A stretch of 64,000 nucleotides of DNA, taken from the NCBI RefSeq assembly GCF_001278075.1, contig NZ_CP011340.1, positions 4,154,001-4,218,000 on the forward strand, read 5' to 3'. The notes below the pieces were generated by a model that worked only from the letters and a program-made list of their open reading frames with translations, had not been told where the DNA came from and searched no databases. The DNA is from Streptomyces pristinaespiralis (lineage in GTDB: Bacteria; Actinomycetota; Actinomycetes; Streptomycetales; Streptomycetaceae). Both the position numbers and the translations under genes were made by a program. Below are positions 16,657-26,048 of the stretch, piece after piece (the stretch's first letter is position 1; every line of letters starts with the position of its first letter).

Positions 16657-18012
16657 TCAGGCCACCCACTCGTCGGCGACCGACAGCGCCGCGTCCAGCG
16701 CGGCCAGGCCCTCCTTCGCCTCGGCCTCGCTCACGTTGCACGCGGGGACGGCGTGCGTGCGGTTCATGTTGATGAAGGGCCACAGGCCGTTCTTCTTGCA
16801 GGCCGCGCCGAACGCCGCCATCGCCGCGTTCGCCTCGCCGGACGCGTTGTAGGGCACCAGCGGCTCGCGGGTCTCGCGGTCACGGACCAGTTCCAGGGCC
16901 CAGAAGACACCCAGGCCGCGCACCTCGCCCACCGAGGGGTGGCGCTCCGCGAGCTCGCGCAGCCCCGGTCCGAGCACGGTCTCCCCGACGGCCGCCGCGT
17001 TCTCGACGACCTTCTCGTCCGCCATGACCTGGATGGTCGCGACGGCCGCCGCGCACGCCAGCGGGTGGCCGGAGTAGGTGAGTCCGCCGGGGTAGGGGCG
17101 CTTGTCGAAGGTCGCGGCGATCTCGGCGGAGATCGCGACGCCGCCGAGCGGCACGTAGCCCGAGTTGACGCCCTTGGCGAAGGTGATCAGGTCCGGCACC
17201 ACATCGAAGTGGTCGGCGGCGAACCAGGCGCCGGTACGTCCGAAGCCCGCCATGACCTCGTCGAGGACGAACACGATGCCGTACCGGTCGCAGATCTCGC
17301 GGACACCCGCGAGATAGCCGGGGGGCGGCGTCATGATGCCGGCCGTGCCCGGGATCGTCTCGAGGATGATCGCCGCGATCGTCTGCGGGCCCTCGAAGGC
17401 GATGGTGTCCTCGAGGTGCGTCAGGGCGCGGGCGCACTCCTCGGCCTCGGTCGAGGAGTAGAAGGGCGACCGGTACAGGAACGGCGCCCAGAAGTGGACG
17501 ACGCCGGCCGTGCCGTTGTCGCTGGCCCAGCGGCGCGGGTCGCCGGTGATGTTGACCGCCGTCGCCGTGCCGCCGTGGTACGAGCGGTAGGCGGAGAGCA
17601 CCTTCGGACGGCCCGTGTGCAGACGGGCCATCCGGATCGCGTTCTCCACGGCCTCCGCGCCGCCGTTGGTGAAGAAGATCTTGTCCAGGTCGCCGGGGGT
17701 GCGCTCGGCTATCAGCCGGGCCGCCTCCGAGCGCGCCTCCACGGCGAAGGCGGGGGCGAAGGTGGCGAGTTTGCCGGCCTGCTCCTGGATCGCGGCGACG
17801 ACCTTCGGGTGCTGGTAACCGATGTTGGTGTAGACGAGACCGCTGGTGAAGTCGAGGTAGCGGTTGCCGTCGTAGTCCCAGAAGTAGGACCCCTCTGCGC
17901 CGGCGACGGCGAGCGGGTCGATCAGGCCCTGGGCTGACCAGGAGTGGAACACATGGGCGCGGTCGGCCGCCTTGACGGCAGCTCCGGTCTGCGGGTCGGC
18001 ATGAGGGGTCAT
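16657..18012 (-). CDS. Class III PLP-dependent aminotransferase (aspartate aminotransferase family)
   Basis: The 451-residue protein has the fold-type I, class III signatures GGAEAVENAIRMAR, SYHGGTATAV, the VLDEVMAGFGRTG block and the PLP lysine in TFAKGVNSGYVPLGG. Such enzymes move amino groups from omega-amino acids (beta-alanine, GABA, taurine and similar) or amines to pyruvate or 2-oxoglutarate in the cytoplasm. The substrate cannot be read from sequence. The relatives I recall are annotated simply as aspartate aminotransferase family. The start ATG at 18012 lies back-to-back with the DJ-1/MarR operon, whose operator is 105 bp away. Confidence 0.9.
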   Translation of the reverse strand: MTPHADPQTGAAVKAADRAHVFHSWSAQGLIDPLAVAGAEGSYFWDYDGNRYLDFTSGLVYTNIGYQHPKVVAAIQEQAGKLATFAPAFAVEARSEAARLIAERTPGDLDKIFFTNGGAEAVENAIRMARLHTGRPKVLSAYRSYHGGTATAVNITGDPRRWASDNGTAGVVHFWAPFLYRSPFYSSTEAEECARALTHLEDTIAFEGPQTIAAIILETIPGTAGIMTPPPGYLAGVREICDRYGIVFVLDEVMAGFGRTGAWFAADHFDVVPDLITFAKGVNSGYVPLGGVAISAEIAATFDKRPYPGGLTYSGHPLACAAAVATIQVMADEKVVENAAAVGETVLGPGLRELAERHPSVGEVRGLGVFWALELVRDRETREPLVPYNASGEANAAMAAFGAACKKNGLWPFINMNRTHAVPACNVSEAEAKEGLAALDAALSVADEWVA

Positions 18013-18116
18013 GCGGCTCAGCGTAGGGAACCGCCGGCCGCAGCCGACATGGCCACCTTGTATGGCCCCGGCCGCTTATCTGGGCAGGGTGTCGCCCCTT
18101 TTCGCCCCCCCTTATT

Positions 18117-18151
18117 GACAGCATACTGTCGTCATGACAGGCTGCTGTCAT
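18117..18151. promoter_or_regulatory. Double palindromic operator, likely for the adjacent MarR regulator
   Basis: Two related inverted repeats lie side by side: GACAG-N4-CTGTC at 18117-18130 and ATGACAG-N4-CTGTCAT at 18134-18151. Their centres are 19 bp apart. A TTGACA -35-like hexamer (18115-18120) overlaps the first. Dyads of this kind just upstream of a gene pair ending in marR are typical autoregulatory MarR sites. Confidence 0.75.
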
Positions 18152-18187
18152 AAGCGACGGAGCAGGACACGCGTCAAGGAGGGCACC

Positions 18188-18781
18188 ATGACCCGCGGGA
18201 CCGTTCATCTGGCCGTTTACGACACCTACGCCGACTGGGAGACGGGGCACACCACCGCCCACCTCACCCAGAACGGCTTCACCGTGAAGACGGTCGGACT
18301 CACCACGCACCCCGTCACCACCATGGGCGGCGTCCGCGTCCAGCCCGATCTGGCCCTCGTGGACCTCGACCCGACGGACAGCGAGCTGCTGATCCTCACC
18401 GGAGCGACCCTGTGGGACACCGGCGACGTCCTCTCCCCCTTCGCCGCCAAGGCCCGCGCGTTCCTCGACGCGGGCGTCCCCGTCGCGGCGATCTGCGGCG
18501 CGACCGCCGGTCTCGCGCGCGAGGGCCTGCTCGACGACCGCGCCCACACCAGCGCCGTGTCGTTCTATCTGGCCGCCACGGGTTACAAGGGCGGCGACCA
18601 CTACGTCGACGCGGACGCCGTCACCGACGGCGACCTGATCACCGCTGGTCCGACCGAGCCCGTCGCCTTCGCCCGCGAGGTCTTCGCCCGCCTCGGCGTG
18701 TACGAGGGCGAGAAGCTGGACGCCTGGTACCGGCTGTTCCACGACTCCGACCCGGCCGCCTACGAGGTCCTGAACGGATGA
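18188..18781 (+). CDS. DJ-1/PfpI family protein
   Basis: The 197-residue cytoplasmic protein has the DJ-1/PfpI flavodoxin-like fold. The reactive Cys103 sits in AAICGATAGLAREGLL (the nucleophile elbow), and the N-terminus reads VHLAVYDTYADWETG. Members act as glutamine amidotransferase-like hydrolases, glyoxalases or chaperones, often in electrophile stress. The ATG at 18188 has a strong AAGGAGGG site. It overlaps marR by 4 bp (ATGA), and the double dyad lies 36 bp upstream, so MarR very probably represses the pair and responds to the stressor that the enzyme handles. Confidence 0.88.
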   Translation: MTRGTVHLAVYDTYADWETGHTTAHLTQNGFTVKTVGLTTHPVTTMGGVRVQPDLALVDLDPTDSELLILTGATLWDTGDVLSPFAAKARAFLDAGVPVAAICGATAGLAREGLLDDRAHTSAVSFYLAATGYKGGDHYVDADAVTDGDLITAGPTEPVAFAREVFARLGVYEGEKLDAWYRLFHDSDPAAYEVLNG

Positions 18782-19275
18782 GGCCGGACCGCCACCCCCA
18801 GGAACTGCTGACCCGCACGGCCCTCGGCGTCTTCCGGCTGAACGGGCAGTTCGTCACCGTCTCCGACCGCCTGGCCAGGGAGGCGGGGCTGACGGCGGCG
18901 CGCTGGCAGGTCCTCGGCGCCGTGGTGCGGGAGCCGCAGTCCGTGGCCGGGATCGCCCGCACGATGGGCATCACCCGCCAGAGCGTGCAGCGCGTCGCCG
19001 ACGTGCTCGCCGAGCAGGGGCTGGCCGAGTACCGCCCCAACCCGGCCCACCGGCGCGCGAAGCTGCTGCACGCGACGGAGGAGGGCAGGGCGGCCGTCAA
19101 GCAGCTCGATCCCGGTCACGCACGGCTGGCGAACCGGCTGCTGGGCGCCCTCGGGGAGGATGAGTTCGCGAAGACCGTGCGGGTTCTGGAGCAGCTTTCA
19201 CGGGCGATGGACACGATCGACGCCGAGGACACGGCCGGCGGGGCGGCCCTCCCTCCGTCCGGACCGGAAGCCTGA
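18778..19275 (+). CDS. MarR-family transcriptional regulator
   Basis: The 165-residue protein has a MarR winged helix: LTAARWQVLGAVVREP, IARTMGITRQSVQRVADVL (recognition helix), then a beta-wing with NPAHRRAKLLHATEEG. A C-terminal dimerisation helix and a low-complexity tail follow. It is translationally coupled to the DJ-1 gene and probably binds the two dyads at 18117-18151. No cysteine stands out as an oxidation sensor; the ligand is unknown. Confidence 0.9.
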   Translation: MRPDRHPQELLTRTALGVFRLNGQFVTVSDRLAREAGLTAARWQVLGAVVREPQSVAGIARTMGITRQSVQRVADVLAEQGLAEYRPNPAHRRAKLLHATEEGRAAVKQLDPGHARLANRLLGALGEDEFAKTVRVLEQLSRAMDTIDAEDTAGGAALPPSGPEA

Positions 19276-19467
19276 CGCTTCGAGGCCCGGTGCGGGCAGC
19301 CTTCGAGGACCTGGTGTTCAGGAGCCCGGCGCGGGAGCGTGCTGCCGGGCCGGGGCCCGGGCCGGTCCGGTGGTGTTCCCGAGGGACCGCTGACCTGTGT
19401 GGCCCCGGGCGGGCCCACTATCCTCGGTCCGTCGAGCATTTCGGTACGGGGGAAGGGCCGCGCGGCG

Positions 19468-21135
19468 ATGGAGCAGCTGGCACCAGGGGATCCACATCAC
19501 ATCGGCGAGTACCGGATCCTGACCCGGCTCGGCGCGGGCGGCATGGGCCAGGTCTATCTCGCCCGCTCCGACCGCGGACGCACCGTCGCGGTGAAGCTCG
19601 TGCGGCAGGAGCTCGCGGAGCAGGAGGAGTTCCGTAACCGCTTCCGGCTCGAGGTCCGGGCCGCGCTGCGCGTCGGCGGGAGGTGGACCGCGCCCGTCCT
19701 CGACGCGGACACGGAGGCCCCGGTCCCCTGGGTCGCCACCGGTTACATCGCCGGGCCCGCGCTGCACACCGTCGTCTCCGGCGAGCACGGACCGCTGCCG
19801 GAGCGCAGCGTCCGCCTGCTGGCCTCCGGTCTGGCGCACGCGCTGACGGACATCCACCGGGCCGGTCTGATCCACCGCGACCTCAAGCCGTCGAACATCC
19901 TGCTCACCATCGACGGGCCGCGTGTCATCGACTTCGGCATCGCCCGCGCGCTGGAGACGGTCGCCGACGGCGGCCTCACCCGCACCGGAGCACTCGTCGG
20001 CTCGCCCGGTTTCATGTCGCCCGAGCAGGTGCGCGGCGACCGGATCACCCCTGCGTGCGACGTCTTCTGTCTGGGGTCCGTACTCGCCTACGCGGCGACG
20101 GGACGGCTCCCGTTCGGCTCCGCCGCGAGCGGCGGCCACGCGCAGATGTTCCGTATCGCGCAGGAGGAACCGGACCTGACCGGCGTCCCCGAGGCTCTGC
20201 TCGACCTGGTCCGCGACTGTCTGCACAAGGAGGCCGAGGAACGGCCGGCCCTGGAGGAGGTCCTTCGCCGGACGGCCGCCGACGCGGACGGCGAGCCGTG
20301 GCTGCCGGGTGCGCTGATCGCCCAGCTCGGCCGCCACGCGGTCCAGTTGCTGGACGCCGAGCAGCCGCAGGCGCCGGCCCAGCCGCCGACGATGACGGCG
20401 GCTCCTCGCGCGATACCGACACCTCCTCCCGCCCCGGCGCCGATGCCGGCCGCCGCGCCGCACACGCCGCCCGGACCCGCGTACGGCTATCCGCAGACTC
20501 CGCAGCCCTACCACCCCGCGCCGTACCACCAGGCCACGTACCCGCCCGGACCCCATGCCCCGGCCCGGGACGAGGCGGGACGGCGGGGCTCGCGGGGCGG
20601 GACCCTCGCGCTGATCGCCGTCGCGCTGGTCGTCGCACTCGGCGCGGGCGGCTCGGTGTACGCGTTCATGTCCAAGGACAAGGGGAAGCGGACGACCGCG
20701 GACCCGAAGCCCTCGGTCACGTCCTCGGCCCCCACCTCTCCCCCCGCCTCGTCGGGCACTCCCTCGCCGACCGGCACGCCCCCGACCGCCCAGGCGGCGG
20801 GTGACGTGCCGCAGGAGTACATCGGCACCTGGCGGGCCTCCTTCGAGACGGCGGACGGCACCAACACCCGGATCATGACGATCACCCAGGGCGCGACGGG
20901 CGAACAGGTCATGACCCTGAGCGGAACGGGCCCCAACTACGACTGCCGCTGGTCGGCCACCCTCCGCGCCCCGGGACCGCCGCTGGAACTCGACCCCACG
21001 GTCGTCACGTTCGGCGATCGCGTCTCGTGCGCCCCGGGCCAGTGGAGCCGGTTGAACATGGCCGGCGACGTCACCGTCGTCCGTGAGCTCGTGGGCTCGA
21101 CCGGTGAGCCGCTCACCTACACCAAGACGGGCTGA
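19468..21135 (+). CDS. Transmembrane Ser/Thr protein kinase, one FxGxW-type sensor domain
   Basis: This 555-residue Hanks-type kinase has an intact catalytic core: glycine loop LGAGGMGQV, Lys43 in VAVKLVR, HRDLKPSN, DFGIA and SPEQ. After a Pro/Ala-rich cytoplasmic linker comes one membrane helix (TLALIAVALVVALGAGG), then a Thr/Ser/Pro stalk and an outer domain starting EYIGTWRASFE. It would phosphorylate cytoplasmic proteins in response to an outside signal. The ATG at 19468 is favoured; its ribosome-binding site is modest (GGGGGAAGGG). The outer domain resembles those of the second kinase at 24085, making them paralogues. Confidence 0.9.
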   Translation: MEQLAPGDPHHIGEYRILTRLGAGGMGQVYLARSDRGRTVAVKLVRQELAEQEEFRNRFRLEVRAALRVGGRWTAPVLDADTEAPVPWVATGYIAGPALHTVVSGEHGPLPERSVRLLASGLAHALTDIHRAGLIHRDLKPSNILLTIDGPRVIDFGIARALETVADGGLTRTGALVGSPGFMSPEQVRGDRITPACDVFCLGSVLAYAATGRLPFGSAASGGHAQMFRIAQEEPDLTGVPEALLDLVRDCLHKEAEERPALEEVLRRTAADADGEPWLPGALIAQLGRHAVQLLDAEQPQAPAQPPTMTAAPRAIPTPPPAPAPMPAAAPHTPPGPAYGYPQTPQPYHPAPYHQATYPPGPHAPARDEAGRRGSRGGTLALIAVALVVALGAGGSVYAFMSKDKGKRTTADPKPSVTSSAPTSPPASSGTPSPTGTPPTAQAAGDVPQEYIGTWRASFETADGTNTRIMTITQGATGEQVMTLSGTGPNYDCRWSATLRAPGPPLELDPTVVTFGDRVSCAPGQWSRLNMAGDVTVVRELVGSTGEPLTYTKTG

Positions 21136-21172
21136 GAGGAGCGCGGTGGCCGGGAAGGACCGCGCGCTCCTC
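21136..21172. terminator. Bidirectional hairpin terminator
   Basis: GAGGAGCGCGGT pairs with ACCGCGCGCTCCTC (2-nt bulge) just after the kinase stop and just before the convergent protease stop at 21184. Confidence 0.7.
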
Positions 21173-21183
21173 CCCGCGCCGGG

Positions 21184-22539
21184 TCAGCCCCAGCTCGCGC
21201 TGTGGAAGTCCCGGTACTCCCTGCGCTCCTGGGCCGACACGAGCCACCGCGCGGCCAGCAGTCCGGTCAGGCTGAGGCCGATCAGACCCGCGCCCAGGGC
21301 CGGGCTGCCGAAGTCGACGATCGAGCTGACCGCCCGCGACCCGAGTCCCTCACCGGACCGCGGCGGCGCGGGCAGGGGTGGGGGCGGGGCGCCGCCCTCC
21401 GACTCGTCGGCCGCCCCGCCGGGGGCGGGCGGGCCGCCCGTCAGGTCCACGCCGAGCTTCTCCATGGCGGTGGTCACCGGCTGGAAGTAGGTCGTGCCGC
21501 CCGTGGTGCAGTCCCCGTCGCCGCCCGAGGTGACGCCGAGCGCCAGGCCCTCGGAGAACAGCGGCCCGCCGCTGTCCCCCGGCTCGGCGCAGACCGTGGT
21601 CTCGATCAGTCCGGTCACCGTCCCCTCGGGGTAGTTCACCGTCGCGTTCACGGCTGTCACCTCCCCGGAGCGGAACCCGGTCGTACTGCCGCTGCGGAAC
21701 ACCCGCTGACCGACGGCCGGTTCGCCGGCTCCGACGATCTGCACGCCCCGGCCGCCGCCGATGTCCACGACGTTGGTGCGGTCCAGGACGTCGACGTCCT
21801 CGTAGCGCACGAGGGAGTAGTCGTCGCCGGGGAAGCTGGCGGCCGTGGTGGTGCCGACGAGTTCGTCGCCCTGCCGGTCACGGAACCAGGTGGAGTCCTG
21901 CGGGCCGCAGTGCCCCGCCGTCAGAATGAAGATGTCCTGCCCGTTGGTGACGTTGAACCCCGCGGTGCACCGCCGCTGGTCCCCGAAGACCGCGGTGCCG
22001 CCGTTGACCCTGGTCGTGAAGGTCCCCGTGGTGCGTTCCATGCGGACGAAGCCGCCGATCTCCTCCGCGAGGCCGGTCATGCGCGACCAGTCGCCGGCGG
22101 AGACGGTGCTGTCCGCGCGGACGGTGATGCTGTTGGCCGCGTAGTCGACCGCCCATGCGGTACCGGGCACCCGCGGCGCGGAGCGCAGGGTCTCGGTGGC
22201 CGAGCGGAGCCGCTCCATGCTGTGGCGCACCACTCGGGCCTCCCCGCCGGCCCGCCGCACCTCCTCCGCGGCCTCCTGATCGGTGACGGCGACGACCGTC
22301 TTCCCGTCGGGTCCCGTCCAGCTGCCGGCCGTACGGGCGGGGCCGAGCCGCGACACCAGCCCGGCCGCCGGGTCGTCGGCGGCCCGTGGATCAGCGGCGG
22401 CCGGCGGTCCGGCGGCAGGCGGTTCGCCCGCCATGGCGCCGGAGACCATCAGGCCGCCGCTGAGCAGCCCGACCGCGGCGGCCAGCCGCACGGCCCGCCG
22501 GAGCTTCCGTCGTACGCCCCTTAGTCGTGCGTGCGTCAT
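21184..22539 (-). CDS. Streptogrisin-like S1 serine protease with C-terminal membrane anchor
   Basis: The 451-residue protein has an Arg-rich signal peptide (residues 1-37), a pro-region, and an alpha-lytic/streptogrisin protease domain. The triad is His210 (LTAGHCG), Asp240 (GDDYSLVRY) and Ser323 (GDSGGP). Unlike most secreted streptogrisins it continues with a Pro/Gly-rich linker, a C-terminal helix (GAGLIGLSLTGLLAARWLV) and a short cytoplasmic tail, so it should stay membrane-bound on the outside. Cysteines flanking the triad imply normal disulfides. The ATG at 22539 directly precedes the Arg-rich n-region. Confidence 0.88.
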   Translation of the reverse strand: MTHARLRGVRRKLRRAVRLAAAVGLLSGGLMVSGAMAGEPPAAGPPAAADPRAADDPAAGLVSRLGPARTAGSWTGPDGKTVVAVTDQEAAEEVRRAGGEARVVRHSMERLRSATETLRSAPRVPGTAWAVDYAANSITVRADSTVSAGDWSRMTGLAEEIGGFVRMERTTGTFTTRVNGGTAVFGDQRRCTAGFNVTNGQDIFILTAGHCGPQDSTWFRDRQGDELVGTTTAASFPGDDYSLVRYEDVDVLDRTNVVDIGGGRGVQIVGAGEPAVGQRVFRSGSTTGFRSGEVTAVNATVNYPEGTVTGLIETTVCAEPGDSGGPLFSEGLALGVTSGGDGDCTTGGTTYFQPVTTAMEKLGVDLTGGPPAPGGAADESEGGAPPPPLPAPPRSGEGLGSRAVSSIVDFGSPALGAGLIGLSLTGLLAARWLVSAQERREYRDFHSASWG

Positions 22540-22574
22540 GCGCGGCCCCAAGGTCGTGACTGAACGGCTTCGCC

Positions 22575-22610
22575 AGTGCCGGGGCCCCGGACGCCGAGGC
22601 CCCCGGCACT
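22575..22610. terminator. Hairpin terminator
   Basis: A perfect 10-bp stem (AGTGCCGGGG / CCCCGGCACT) with a 16-base loop lies between the secreted-protein gene (stop 22650, minus strand) and the protease gene, so it would end the former transcript. Confidence 0.65.
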
Positions 22611-22649
22611 CAGTACGTGCGGCGGCACCCAACCGTTCAGCCGCCGCCC

Positions 22650-23921
22650 CTACAGGGTCATCGAGTACACGTAGCGGTTGCCCTCGTACTCGTTGACCGA
22701 CCACAGGACACCGGCCCGGGCGTCATGGCTGAGGTCCTCCGGTCCTTCCGCCTGGTGCCAGGCGAATGCGGCCGGGGGGTCACCGACGGCCTGCTTGCGC
22801 CAGGTCCGGACGGTCCCGTAGCGATCGGGCCCGGCGCTCGCCGACAGGTAGTAGGTGCCGAGGACGCTCACGGCGCCCTGCACCTGGCCGCCGTGGCGGA
22901 TACGGTCACGGGCGACGGACCTGACCAGTCCGCCCGGCCGGACGGGGACCAACGCGCCGGTGCCCGGGTCGAGGTTCCAGCGGACGGCGCGCGACGACGT
23001 CTCGAGCGGGCGCATGAACTCGCTCACCACGAGGGAGTGCGGACGGGTCGTGACATCCACCGCCACCTGCGAGTAGCGCTGCTGGACCTCTACTTGGTTC
23101 GGCGCCACGTGGTCGTAGGCGCGGCTCTGCGGCAGGACGTACTTGTAGCGGTGCGCGTAGTACTTGCCCTTCCAGTAACCGCACTTGTCCGCCCGGCCGC
23201 CCGTGGCGACCTCGAGCATCTCGTCGGTGTTGAAGACGCGCAGGCCCTTCACGGTGTCCGCGATGTAGAGGCGGTTGCCGTACCAGGCGATCCCTCCGGC
23301 GTGCAGGGTCGCGGGCCGGAAGGTGAAACGGCGTCCTTGCACCCACGGTTCGACGAGCAGCACGTGCCGGTACCTCGGCGCGCCGGGGTCAGAAAGATCC
23401 ACGATGCTGATCCGGGCCCCCTGGTCCTTCTCACCCGCGCGGGCGTACCAGGAGACCATGAGGATGTCAGGGGTGGTGCCGCCGGCACCGGTGTAGTGGT
23501 TGCTGATGCCCTGCGGACGCCAGTACTTGGTCCTGAAGTCGTTGGAGATGCTGTTCTCCTCGTCGGCGCCCTGCCATTGGAACGAGGTGCGCAGCCTGGG
23601 CAGGCTCGCCCCCGGCCAGTCCGGCCGCGCGGGCCGGCCCTTCCTGTTCGCGTCGGCCAGGATGCCGGCGAGCGAGGCCCTGGCCAGTCCGTGGCGTTCC
23701 TCGGGCCGCTCGCTGTCCGCCATGAGGAGGAGTCTCTTGATCACGTCCGGGTAGCTGGTGCCGGTTCCCTTGGCGCGGGTGCGCACGCGCAGGTCGAGCG
23801 GCATCGGGTCGGCGGCGGCTTGTGCCGCCCGGGCGCCGTGCGGCAGCAGCAGACCGCCCGCGGTGGCCGCCACCGGTGCCGCCGCCATGCCCCGCAGGAT
23901 CGTTCTCCGTGTGGTGTCCAT
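22650..23921 (-). CDS. Tat-secreted conserved protein, possibly beta-propeller
   Basis: The 423-residue protein starts TTRRTILRGMAAAPVAAT, a twin-arginine signal ending near ARAAQA. The mature part contains repeated strand-like units (ARISIVDLSDPG, RLYIADTVKGLRVF, RYSQVAVDVTTRPH, VSVLGTYYLSASAG), consistent with a secreted beta-propeller. No enzyme motif is visible. The ATG at 23921 is chosen because it places the RR motif correctly; upstream codons are spurious. It is divergent from the second kinase (start 24085), sharing a 163-bp control region. A surface or secreted sensor role linked to that kinase is only a guess. Confidence 0.8.
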   Translation of the reverse strand: MDTTRRTILRGMAAAPVAATAGGLLLPHGARAAQAAADPMPLDLRVRTRAKGTGTSYPDVIKRLLLMADSERPEERHGLARASLAGILADANRKGRPARPDWPGASLPRLRTSFQWQGADEENSISNDFRTKYWRPQGISNHYTGAGGTTPDILMVSWYARAGEKDQGARISIVDLSDPGAPRYRHVLLVEPWVQGRRFTFRPATLHAGGIAWYGNRLYIADTVKGLRVFNTDEMLEVATGGRADKCGYWKGKYYAHRYKYVLPQSRAYDHVAPNQVEVQQRYSQVAVDVTTRPHSLVVSEFMRPLETSSRAVRWNLDPGTGALVPVRPGGLVRSVARDRIRHGGQVQGAVSVLGTYYLSASAGPDRYGTVRTWRKQAVGDPPAAFAWHQAEGPEDLSHDARAGVLWSVNEYEGNRYVYSMTL

Positions 23922-24084
23922 GACGATGGACCGTAGGAGCGGACGGGCAGGGTCGTCCCGCCTCGGGGCTGTCCGGGACATGTCCCGGACACGCCGGGCG
24001 CCACCCGTCACCCAACTCCTCCGCCAAGCCGGTGACTTGCTGCTTGCACGGGCCGCGTGCTCCACGTTGTGCGAAGATCCGGGC

Positions 24085-25923
24085 GTGGATGCCCTGTTGC
24101 CCGAAGACCCCACCCAGATCGGCCCGTTCCGGCTGCTCGGACGGCTCGGAGTCGGCGGAATGGGCCGCGTCTATCTCGCCCGGTCCGCGGGCGGCCGCAC
24201 CGTGGCCGTCAAACTCGTGCGGGCGGAGCTCGCCGCGCAGGACGAGTTCCGGCGCCGGTTCGCCCGTGAGGTCGAGGCGCTGGAGCGGGTCGGAGGGGCC
24301 GGGACGACCCCCGTCATCGCCTCGGACACCGACGCGCAGGCGCCCTGGGTGGCCATCGGATATGTGCCGGGGCCGTCGCTGCGGAGCGTCGTCGTCGACC
24401 AGTACGGGCCGCTGCCGGCGCACTCCGTGCGCGCCCTGGCCGCGGGGCTTGCCGACGCGCTCGGGCACATCCACGCCGCCGGGCTGCTGCACCGGGACCT
24501 GAAGCCCTCCAACGTCCTGCTCACCGTCGACGGCCCCCGCATCATCGACTTCGGCATCGCACGCGCCGTGGACACCGTCACCGACGGAGGGCTGACGACG
24601 ACCGGCGCGGTCGTCGGATCACCCGGTTTCATGTCGCCGGAACAGGTACGGGGCGAGCGGCTCACACCCGCTTCGGACGTGTTCTGCCTGGGTGCCGTGC
24701 TGGCCTACGCGGCCACCGGGCGCCCGCCGTTCGGGTCCGCGGACAGCGGGGTGCACGCCGTGCTGTTCCGCATCGCCCACGAGGAGCCGGATCTCGCCGG
24801 GCTCGCGCCCGAGCTGGAACCTCTCGTGCGGGGCTGCCTGAACAAGGATCCGGCCGCCCGGCCGACGGCGGCCGAGCTGGCGGGCGTGTCCCTTCCCGAC
24901 GAGCCGTGGCTGCCGGCCGGCCTGCTGGCCGGACTGGGGCGGCACGCGGCCCGGCTGCTCGACGCGGACGGTGACCCGACACCGCCGACGCCGGTCACCG
25001 TGCCGGCCGCGCCGCGCAGGCGCCGGCGTGCCCCACTGGTCGCCGCGGCCGCGGTCACCGTTCTCGCCGTCGCCGGCACCTTCACGGCCCTGCACTTCAA
25101 GGACCGCGGCGGCACGGACGACGGGGCGGGCGGCACGGACGGATCCGGCAGCCCTGCCGCGTCGGCCGGCGGCCCCGACGGCATCGTTCCGGACGACTTC
25201 CTCGGCGCCTGGGAGGGCGTCCTGCGGGGCAGTGCCGACGCGCCGTACGAGACCGGGCGGATCGAGATCACCCAGGGCCGGGCCGGCGAGAAGACCGGCG
25301 TGTACGTGCACGTCACCGGCGAGCGGCTGTGCATGGGCCGCTCCACGCTCGTCTCCGCGGACGCCGACCGGATCGTGTTCGGCGAGAGCGACGTCACCAC
25401 GAGCGTGCCCGAGAAGCGCTGCACCCCCGCGGCACACCAGACCCTGACCGTACGGTCGCCCGAGGTGCTGGAGTGGACGTCGGGCGACGTCAGCGCCACG
25501 TTCCACCGGTCGCAGAAGGGGCCCAAGGCCGTGCCGTCCGCCTTCGTCGGCCACTGGCGGCAGCAGTTCGACGTGCTCGACGCCCCGCCGGACCACGAGG
25601 AGTCCCGTTCCTTCGAGCTGACGGTCACCCAGGGGCCGGTCGGCGCCCCGCTCGCACGGTTCAGCGAGAACTACCCGCGCACCGACGAGGAGACCGGCGA
25701 GGAGACCGGCGACCTGGTGCACTGCGAGAGCACCGCCGTGCTCGGCGGCGTCGGCGACCTGGTCGTCCTCGGCCCGCCGCAGCTGGAGCCGGGTTCCGAT
25801 CCCGAGTGCTCCCCGTCGGGCTCCGCGCAGAACCTGCGCGTCGACCGCTTCGAGGGCAAGGAGCGCCTCCTCATGTACGGGATGAGCGCCGACGGCGAAC
25901 CGGCGGAGTACGTCCGCAGGTGA
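24085..25923 (+). CDS. Transmembrane Ser/Thr protein kinase, two FxGxW-type sensor domains
   Basis: The 612-residue kinase has an intact core (LGVGGMGRVY, AVKLVRAE, HRDLKPSN, DFGIA, SPEQ), one membrane helix ([17 protein letters not shown]) and a larger outer region. That region holds two similar modules beginning DFLGAWEGVL and AFVGHWRQQF, each followed by ITQG or VTQG and a conserved cysteine pair. The kinase at 19468 has a single such module, so domain duplication or loss has occurred. The GTG at 24085 has only a weak ribosome-binding site. The outer modules look lipocalin-like and may bind a ligand; which one is unknown. Confidence 0.9.
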   Translation: MDALLPEDPTQIGPFRLLGRLGVGGMGRVYLARSAGGRTVAVKLVRAELAAQDEFRRRFAREVEALERVGGAGTTPVIASDTDAQAPWVAIGYVPGPSLRSVVVDQYGPLPAHSVRALAAGLADALGHIHAAGLLHRDLKPSNVLLTVDGPRIIDFGIARAVDTVTDGGLTTTGAVVGSPGFMSPEQVRGERLTPASDVFCLGAVLAYAATGRPPFGSADSGVHAVLFRIAHEEPDLAGLAPELEPLVRGCLNKDPAARPTAAELAGVSLPDEPWLPAGLLAGLGRHAARLLDADGDPTPPTPVTVPAAPRRRRRAPLVAAAAVTVLAVAGTFTALHFKDRGGTDDGAGGTDGSGSPAASAGGPDGIVPDDFLGAWEGVLRGSADAPYETGRIEITQGRAGEKTGVYVHVTGERLCMGRSTLVSADADRIVFGESDVTTSVPEKRCTPAAHQTLTVRSPEVLEWTSGDVSATFHRSQKGPKAVPSAFVGHWRQQFDVLDAPPDHEESRSFELTVTQGPVGAPLARFSENYPRTDEETGEETGDLVHCESTAVLGGVGDLVVLGPPQLEPGSDPECSPSGSAQNLRVDRFEGKERLLMYGMSADGEPAEYVRR

Positions 25924-26048
25924 GCCGCCAGGGCGGTTGAACGCCGGACCAACTTTGGGCGTCCGGTCGCACAAGCCGCTCCCCCGCCCCGCGCTCCCTC
26001 CGTACGGTGGCCGCTCCACCGTGGGACGCGAGGAGCGAGGGGGCACCC

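Noticed and set aside
16880..18742. A 620-codon minus-strand frame spanning the aminotransferase, the operator and the DJ-1 gene
   Set aside because: It runs across two divergent, well-supported genes and their operator. Shadow frame.
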